Assembly: GCA_029776555.1 (NCBI GenBank)
Contig: JAKOSZ010000369.1
Location: forward strand, 1 to 11,437
Length of the DNA stretch: 11,437 nucleotides
From: Bacillota bacterium
GTDB lineage: Bacteria > Bacillota > Clostridia > Acetivibrionales > JAKOSZ01
Reading direction: 5' to 3'
Part shown: piece by piece, positions 6,642 through 11,437 of the stretch
Layout: each line of letters opens with the position of its first letter
Numbering within the stretch: the first letter of the stretch is position 1
Program-made: the position numbers and the translations under genes
Notes under the pieces: generated by a model
Told to the model about the DNA's origin: nothing
Databases searched by the model: none
The model's input: the letters and a program-made list of their open reading frames with translations, nothing else

Positions 6642-7928
6642 TCAGGTAATTTTCGCGCTCTGGACCAGCAATTTAACGGTCTTATCCCTGATAACCCTTC
6701 TCTTAATATATTCTATATCATCCTGGCTTAAATGTTTCTTAATCTCCTGCTCGTCTTGCTTGTATCTTTCAGCCATCTTCCTGATTTCTTCTTCCAGTTC
6801 CTCATCGCTGCAGACAATGTCCTCAACCTTGCTGATCTTCTCCAGCACAAGCATGGTCTTGACCTCTGCCTCCGCCCTTTCGGCGAACTGCTTCCTCAAG
6901 GTCTCAAGGTCCGTATTCACAAGCTGAAGGTATCTCTGGAGGGAAAGGCCCTGGTATTGCAGATTCATCTCCAGGTCAAAGATGTGGCTGTCTATCTGCT
7001 TCTCTATCATTACCGGAGGTATGTCCACGCTGGCCCTGTTTACCACCTGTTCAATTACGTCCTGCTCCAGCCTTCTCTCGGCTTCATTCTGAGCCGCCTC
7101 GGTAAGCCTTTTCCTTATGTCCTCCCTGAATTCCGCCAGGGTCTCAAACTCACTGACATCCTTGGCAAACTCATCGTCCACCGCCGGCAGTTCCTTTACC
7201 TTTATGGCTTTTATCTTTGTCTTAAATAAAGCAGGCTTGCCGGCAAGCTGGGAGACGGAATAGTCTTCGGGAAAGGTCACGTTCACATCCACTTCGTCCC
7301 CGGTTTTCGCGCCTATAAGCTGGTCTTCAAAGCCCGGTATGAACGTCCCTGAACCGATGTGAAGCTCATAGCCCGTTCCAGTCCCGCCTTCAAAGGACTG
7401 GCTGTCTATGAAGCCCTGGAAATCTATGGTCACCGTATCTCCCGACTGCACGCCCCTGTCCTCTACGGCAATCATGCGGGCGTTCCTCTCGGCTATGGCG
7501 TTGAGTTCCCGTTCCACGTCCTCATCGGTTATGACCACATCGGTTTTTTTCACTTCCACGCCTTTGTATTCCCCCAGGTCCACTTCCGGCTTTACTGTCA
7601 CTTTTGCGGTAAACACCATGGGCTTGCCCGAACCAATCTGTTTTATGTCAATCTCCGGCCTGTCCACCGGCTGCAGCCCGTGCTCCTCCACGGCACTTTC
7701 ATAGGCCTCAGGGCAAATTATGTTTATGGCGTCCTCATAGAGCACCTGCTCCCCGTAATACCTCTCGACAATTTTCCTGGGGACTTTCCCTTTTCTGAAA
7801 CCCGGGACAGAATACTTCTTAACGTTCTTAAAATAGGACTTCTGCAAACCTTCTTCAAATTTCTCGCTGTCCACCTCTATTTCAAGCATAACTACATTTT
7901 TTTCTATCCTTTCCAGCTTTGCACCCAT
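6642..7928 (-). CDS. tig: Trigger factor (ribosome-associated chaperone and peptidyl-prolyl isomerase)
   Basis: Trigger factor binds ribosomal protein L23 at the tunnel exit and shields nascent chains; it also isomerises prolyl bonds. The 428 residues have the three expected parts. The N-terminal ribosome-binding domain carries the signature GFRKGKVPRK at 43-52 (E. coli has GFRKGKVP at 43-50). The FKBP-like domain runs at about 160-245 (GDTVTIDFQGF, IGSGTFIPGFEDQLIGAKTG). The C-terminal part is a helical chaperone domain rich in charged residues. ATG 7928 is preceded by GGGAGG eight bases upstream. The gene is first in the tig-clpP-clpX-lonB cluster and has a strong promoter with a leader of about 90 bases. 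This links folding of new proteins with degradation of failures. Nothing in the sequence suggests loss of function. Confidence 0.98.
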   Translation of the reverse strand: MGAKLERIEKNVVMLEIEVDSEKFEEGLQKSYFKNVKKYSVPGFRKGKVPRKIVERYYGEQVLYEDAINIICPEAYESAVEEHGLQPVDRPEIDIKQIGSGKPMVFTAKVTVKPEVDLGEYKGVEVKKTDVVITDEDVERELNAIAERNARMIAVEDRGVQSGDTVTIDFQGFIDSQSFEGGTGTGYELHIGSGTFIPGFEDQLIGAKTGDEVDVNVTFPEDYSVSQLAGKPALFKTKIKAIKVKELPAVDDEFAKDVSEFETLAEFREDIRKRLTEAAQNEAERRLEQDVIEQVVNRASVDIPPVMIEKQIDSHIFDLEMNLQYQGLSLQRYLQLVNTDLETLRKQFAERAEAEVKTMLVLEKISKVEDIVCSDEELEEEIRKMAERYKQDEQEIKKHLSQDDIEYIKRRVIRDKTVKLLVQSAKIT

Positions 7929-8024
7929 CCGTTTATACCTCCCATTGCTATTGCGGCCGCCATCCGGTGTGTGAATCCAATAAACCAGGGCTTACAACCG
8001 TCTTTCTATTACTTCTAACTGACC

Positions 8025-8053
8025 AATATATTATAGCATAAGATTTTTGTCAA
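8025..8053 (-). promoter_or_regulatory. Sigma-A-type promoter of the tig-clpP-clpX-lonB cluster
   Basis: On the minus strand a consensus TTGACA (8048-8053) is separated by 17 bases from TATATT (8025-8030). A perfect TATAAT at 8030-8035 overlaps and could pair with TTGGAG 18 bases further upstream, so two start points are possible. Either would give a leader of about 90 bases before tig. No CIRCE or tandem CtsR-type operator was recognised by eye. Confidence 0.7.
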
Positions 8054-8086
8054 CTCCAATAAGAAGTTGGGATGTCTCCCAGGGCC

Positions 8087-8104
8087 CCTTCCCTAGCGGG
8101 AAGG
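8087..8104. repeat. Hairpin between the phosphoesterase gene and tig
   Basis: CCTTCCC and GGGAAGG form a 7-bp stem around a 4-base loop. It lies 28 bases past the end of the phosphoesterase gene and upstream of the tig promoter, so it may end transcription from uvrC and the phosphoesterase. There is no T run after it on the minus strand, so termination is uncertain. Confidence 0.35.
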
Positions 8105-8131
8105 AGTGTTTTCGCTCCCGCCGCGCAAAAA

Positions 8132-8833
8132 CTACACCAGCTTAAGGGGCTGAAATTCCAAAAAATCCGCCGAAACAAGGGTAAATTCGATTCCCTTTAT
8201 CCTGCCTTCCACCACCCGGCTCTCCGCCCCCCTGTGAAGGTGGCCGTAAATGCACTTGGAAACGCCGTAGCTTGCCATTATGTCCACAAAGCCGGAAGGC
8301 TCTCTCCTGTCGTTAAAGGGCGGAAAATGCATGGCGACTACAATCCCGGCGCTGTCTGTTTTGACGGCGGCTTTGAGGGATAGTTCCAGGCGGCCCAGTT
8401 CCCTTAAGTAGATTTTATGGTCTTCGGCGCTGAAATCCTCTTCTCCCGGACATTTCCACCCTCTTGTCCCGCACAGGGCCGTATTTCCCAGCAAAAAGCA
8501 GTTATTGTGCAAAAATCTTATGGTCTTAAGGTCCTTTTCATTAAGGAACCTCTGCATTTTACTCAGGGTAGACCACCAGTAGTCGTGATTCCCCTTCAGT
8601 ATGATCTTGGAGCCCGGCAGGGCATCTATGTACCGAAAGTCCTCCAGGGCGTCTTCCAGGTATGTGGCCCAGGAAATGTCCCCCGGTATTATTACCGTGT
8701 CGCCCTCCCCCACAGTCCGGCACCAGGCGGTGCGGAGCCTTTCCATGTAACCCTCCCAGGAGGGGCCGAAGACATCCATTGGTTTTTTAACGCTTACAGC
8801 CAGGTGAAGGTCTGAAATAGCATATACACACAT
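8132..8833 (-). CDS. Calcineurin-like metallophosphoesterase (COG1768 type)
   Basis: This is a two-metal phosphohydrolase of the calcineurin-like fold, 233 residues, probably cytoplasmic since there is no signal peptide. The metal-binding motifs are all present in order: DLH at residues 8-10, GDIS at 51-54, GNHDYWW at 81-87, MHFPP in the middle of the second half, and GHLH near 197-200. The opening (YAISDLHLAVSVKKPMDVFG) and the GNHDYWW variant fit the group of bacterial predicted phosphohydrolases in COG1768, for which I know no established substrate. ATG 8833 is supported by GGGGGA eight bases upstream. It starts 46 bases after uvrC on the same strand and is likely cotranscribed with it; whether it acts on nucleic acids, nucleotides or another phosphoester cannot be read from the sequence. 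Confidence 0.88.
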   Translation of the reverse strand: MCVYAISDLHLAVSVKKPMDVFGPSWEGYMERLRTAWCRTVGEGDTVIIPGDISWATYLEDALEDFRYIDALPGSKIILKGNHDYWWSTLSKMQRFLNEKDLKTIRFLHNNCFLLGNTALCGTRGWKCPGEEDFSAEDHKIYLRELGRLELSLKAAVKTDSAGIVVAMHFPPFNDRREPSGFVDIMASYGVSKCIYGHLHRGAESRVVEGRIKGIEFTLVSADFLEFQPLKLV

Positions 8834-8879
8834 TTAAATTATCCCCCGGTATCTTAATTCAACTGCCCCAAAAGCCCGG

Positions 8880-10751
8880 TCAGTCAACGCGCTTTTCCCT
8901 GAAAAAAGCGTAGATCTTCTCCGCCATTGGTCGGCTAATCCCCTTGACGGCAGCCAGCTGGTCAACTTCCGCCTCCTTTATCTTCTGCACCGAGCCAAAG
9001 TGCTTCAAAAGGGCCTTTTTCCTTTCAGGGCCTATGCCGCTTATCTCGTCCAGGACCGAAAGGGTATACCTTTTGCTCCTGAGCTTCCGGTTGTATTCCA
9101 GGGCGAACCTGTGGGCTTCATCCTGTATGGCGGACACCAGGCGGAGCACCGGCATGTTACCGGTAATATCCACTTCACCGCCGGGTAAAACCAGCCCCCG
9201 GGTTCGGTGCCTGTCGTCCTTGACCATGCCGGCAACGGGAATATAGACCCCCATCTCTTCCATTACTGCTTTGGCGGCGTTAACATGGCCCAAGCCCCCG
9301 TCTACCAGCAGCAGGTCCGGCAGCCTCCCAAACTTCTCGCCTGCCCCTTCGGCGCTCATGCCTTCTCCATCTTCGCCTGACAGCCGGCGCTTTAAGCTCC
9401 TGTACAGGACCTCCTGCATGCTGCCGTAGTCATTCAGGACAGTCTGCCCCTTTACCCTGAACCGGCGGTAATCGCTGCGGCAGGGAAGCCCGTCCTCAAA
9501 CACCACCATGGAGGCCGTTATCTCGCTGGCGCCGGTGTTGGATATGTCGTAAGCCTCAATCCTCTCCGGAAGGTCTTTAAGCCCCAGGACTTCCTTTAGG
9601 CCTTCCATGGCTTTCGTCCTCTCCGAATCCTCTTTTAAGGCCTTCTCCCGGAAGTTCTTCAGGGCAATGCGGGCGTTTTCCTTTGCCATGTCCAGCAGTT
9701 TGCGCTTTTCACCCCTCAAGGGCACGATGATACGCACCCTGGAGCCCCTTTTGCACCCCAGCCAGTCTTCCAGGGCCGCCGCCTCCTCCAGCTCCGCCTC
9801 TAAAAGAATCTCCCGGGGCACATAGGAAGACAGGGAGTAAAACTGCTTTAAAAAGGAGGAGAGCAGTTCCTTATCCTCCGCCTGTCCTGCGTCTTTAAAG
9901 GTAAAGTGTTTGCTGCCCATGAGCTTTCCGCTTCTCACAAAGAAGACCTGTACGCAGGCATCCGTCCCTTCCCTGGCGACTCCCATGAGGTCCTGTTCCG
10001 CCATCTTGTGGGAGACCACTTTCTGCTTCTCCGCAATGAGCTTAATGCTGTTTATTTTATCCCTTAGACCGGCGGCCTTTTCAAACTCCAGGTTTTCAAC
10101 CGCTTCGGCCATTTTTTTCTCCAGGCTCCGTATCACGTCTTCCTGTTTCCCCTCCAGGAAACTGCACACCTCTTCCATGAGGGCCCTGTATTCCTCCTTG
10201 TTCACATTGCCCCGGCATGGCCCCCGGCACTGGTATATATGGTAGTAGAGGCAGGGCTTGCCCTTGCCCGCCTCCGCCGGCAGGGATTTGCCGCAGCTCC
10301 TCACGGGGAAGAGTTTCCTGATAAGGTCCAGGGTCTCCCGGACCGCGGCGGCGCTGGTGTAGGGCCCAAAATACCTGGCCCCGTCTTTTTCCACCCTCCG
10401 GGTCATCATCACCCTGGGGTATTCCTCATTCATGGTAACCTTTATGGAAGGATAGCTCTTGTCGTCTTTTAACAGTATGTTGTACCTGGGCCTGTGTTTC
10501 TTAATGAGATTGCACTCAAGGATTAAGGCCTCCTGTTCCGTGTCGGTTACGATGTATTCAAACTCCTTTGTCCTGGCTACCAGGGCCTTTGTCTTCTCAT
10601 TCTGGTCCGCCGACGCCTGGAAGTATTGCCGGACCCGGTTTTTAAGCGAGGCAGCCTTGCCCACGTAAATCACTCTGCCGCCGCTGTCCTTCATTATGTA
10701 AACGCCCGGCCTATCGGGCAGCCTTTTCAGTTCATCCTGGATATCAAACAA
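8880..10751 (-). CDS. uvrC: Excinuclease ABC subunit C (UvrC)
   Basis: UvrC makes both incisions around a DNA lesion after loading by UvrA and UvrB. The 623 residues show the N-terminal GIY-YIG nuclease (GVY 16-18, YVG 29-31, Arg39) for the 3' incision. Four cysteines (153, 167, 175, 179) fit the reported iron-sulfur cluster of UvrC. A UVR motif at about 205-240 (NLEFEKAAGLRDKI) contacts UvrB. The RNase H-like endonuclease domain for the 5' incision carries Asp402 (AYDISN), Asp484 (LLVDGG) and His547 (DEAHRF). Tandem helix-hairpin-helix motifs close the protein (ISGIGPERKKALL, VKGISRPMAEKI). The start is TTG 10751 with GGGGGAGGT ten bases upstream, a slightly long spacing; the resulting MFDIQDELKRLPDRPGVY is the normal UvrC beginning. 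The distance between the two Asp residues is somewhat enlarged by an inserted acidic-glycine segment (GEDGEGMSAEGAGEKFG). Confidence 0.97.
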   Translation of the reverse strand: MFDIQDELKRLPDRPGVYIMKDSGGRVIYVGKAASLKNRVRQYFQASADQNEKTKALVARTKEFEYIVTDTEQEALILECNLIKKHRPRYNILLKDDKSYPSIKVTMNEEYPRVMMTRRVEKDGARYFGPYTSAAAVRETLDLIRKLFPVRSCGKSLPAEAGKGKPCLYYHIYQCRGPCRGNVNKEEYRALMEEVCSFLEGKQEDVIRSLEKKMAEAVENLEFEKAAGLRDKINSIKLIAEKQKVVSHKMAEQDLMGVAREGTDACVQVFFVRSGKLMGSKHFTFKDAGQAEDKELLSSFLKQFYSLSSYVPREILLEAELEEAAALEDWLGCKRGSRVRIIVPLRGEKRKLLDMAKENARIALKNFREKALKEDSERTKAMEGLKEVLGLKDLPERIEAYDISNTGASEITASMVVFEDGLPCRSDYRRFRVKGQTVLNDYGSMQEVLYRSLKRRLSGEDGEGMSAEGAGEKFGRLPDLLLVDGGLGHVNAAKAVMEEMGVYIPVAGMVKDDRHRTRGLVLPGGEVDITGNMPVLRLVSAIQDEAHRFALEYNRKLRSKRYTLSVLDEISGIGPERKKALLKHFGSVQKIKEAEVDQLAAVKGISRPMAEKIYAFFREKRVD

Positions 10752-10803
10752 GGGTACTCATACCTCCCCCCTGGCCCATTGGCCGCAGACTTTCCCCACC
10801 CTT

Positions 10804-11437
10804 TTACTTCTGCTGCCAGTTTAGCGGCGGCTCCCGGTATTCCAGGAACTTCACCGTGACGTATTCATCGCTTACAAAAACCCTTATCATCACAGGATAC
10901 TGCCTGTTGTTCCTGAATTTAAGATCCATGGACCCGTATACCACCGAGGCATCCATCCCCCTGGGCACGTAGGTGACTTTCCTGCTGTGTTCGTGCCTCT
11001 CGGTGACTTCCATTCCTGCGTCCAGCACGGCGTTATAGATGGTGGTGGCAACCTGGCACACGCCGCCTCCGAACTCGTAGGCCTTTTTTGCGCCGTCTTC
11101 GGTCTTTATGAACATGGGGGCCTTCTCATATCCCATGGAACTGCTCCTCACACCGACAGTCCCGTTAAAGGAAAACTCTTCCCCCGGCCTCACTTTCTCA
11201 AAATCCACCATCTCTGAGGCAATCCTGATGTTGTTAACCCTCCCCTCCGACTTGTCCACCAGCCTGGTGGAAAAGCTCCCGATTTCAACAACGCTTTTTT
11301 CCAGCATGTCGGCAGTGACAGAGGGCCTTATTTCCTCCACAACAAGGCTGACCTGTTCCCCCTCTGCCGAGTTCAAGACCAGTTACAGCGTCGCCTCTAC
11401 ATTTACCTTTTTACCCCACTTTTCCCTCATGGAAAAA
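10804..11437 (-). pseudogene. VanW/YoaR-family protein, interrupted by an in-frame TAA and cut by the window edge
   Basis: The VanW domain is complete: GEEFSFNGTVGVR, the strongly conserved GGGVCQVATTIYNAVLDAGM, ERHEHS, VTYVPRGMDASV and a closing beta segment. VanW proteins are found in cell envelope and vancomycin-resistance contexts, but their biochemical role is not settled. Upstream is the end of a peptidoglycan-binding-4-like (YoaR) region (GEQVSLVVEEIRPSVTADML). In the same frame, further upstream, SMREKWGKKVNVEATL reads as the normal continuation of that region but is separated by TAA at 11383-11385. The part after the stop could begin only at TTG 11376, which has no ribosome binding site and would lack any signal peptide. 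So the gene looks broken by one substitution, or the base is a sequence error. The rest of the N-terminus lies beyond the window. Its stop codon is 52 bases before uvrC on the same strand. Confidence 0.8.

Noticed and set aside
7929..8024. Riboswitch or heat-shock operator in the tig leader.
   Set aside because: No known riboswitch core, CIRCE inverted repeat or tandem CtsR heptads could be recognised; the NotI-like palindrome GCGGCCGC there is short and unremarkable.

Overview
All genes recognised here lie on the minus strand, so the window reads from right to left. It suggests a Firmicutes genome of clostridial type. The reasons are the Gram-positive protein types (552-residue membrane LonB, 194-residue ClpP, VanW/YoaR-type protein, lipoprotein solute-binding proteins), purine-rich GGAGG-like ribosome binding sites, frequent TTG/GTG starts and the clustering of tig-clpP-clpX-lonB. 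Genus cannot be fixed from the sequence alone.

Region 1 (11437 to 8132) holds a VanW-family gene that enters at the window edge and is broken by an in-frame TAA, then uvrC (nucleotide excision repair nuclease), then a calcineurin-like metallophosphoesterase.

Region 2 (8053 to 2731) is a protein quality-control cluster. A sigma-A-like promoter (TTGACA-17-TATATT) drives tig (trigger factor), followed by clpP, clpX and lonB. ClpX unfolds and feeds substrates to ClpP, trigger factor handles nascent chains, and LonB is a membrane-anchored ATP-dependent protease. A perfect 31-bp inverted repeat with an extra tandem 18-bp copy of its outer arm sits between clpX and lonB and looks like a dispersed REP-type element. 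Two hairpins follow lonB.

Region 3 (2615 to 1) is an accessory, visibly decaying locus that is less GC-rich than the conserved cluster. Two tandem paralogous lipoprotein solute-binding proteins lie here with no transporter permease in view. The upstream copy is split by a single in-frame TAA; the downstream copy loses its C-terminal half where a sequence that looks like the left end of an ISLre2-type insertion sequence begins. The IS-like leader forms a nested inverted repeat that overlaps the ribosome binding site of its transposase.

No tRNA, rRNA, CRISPR array or complete novel defence or biosynthetic system was seen. The most notable signals are the two independent ochre interruptions of otherwise intact genes, the IS truncation with its structured leader, and the long palindrome between clpX and lonB.
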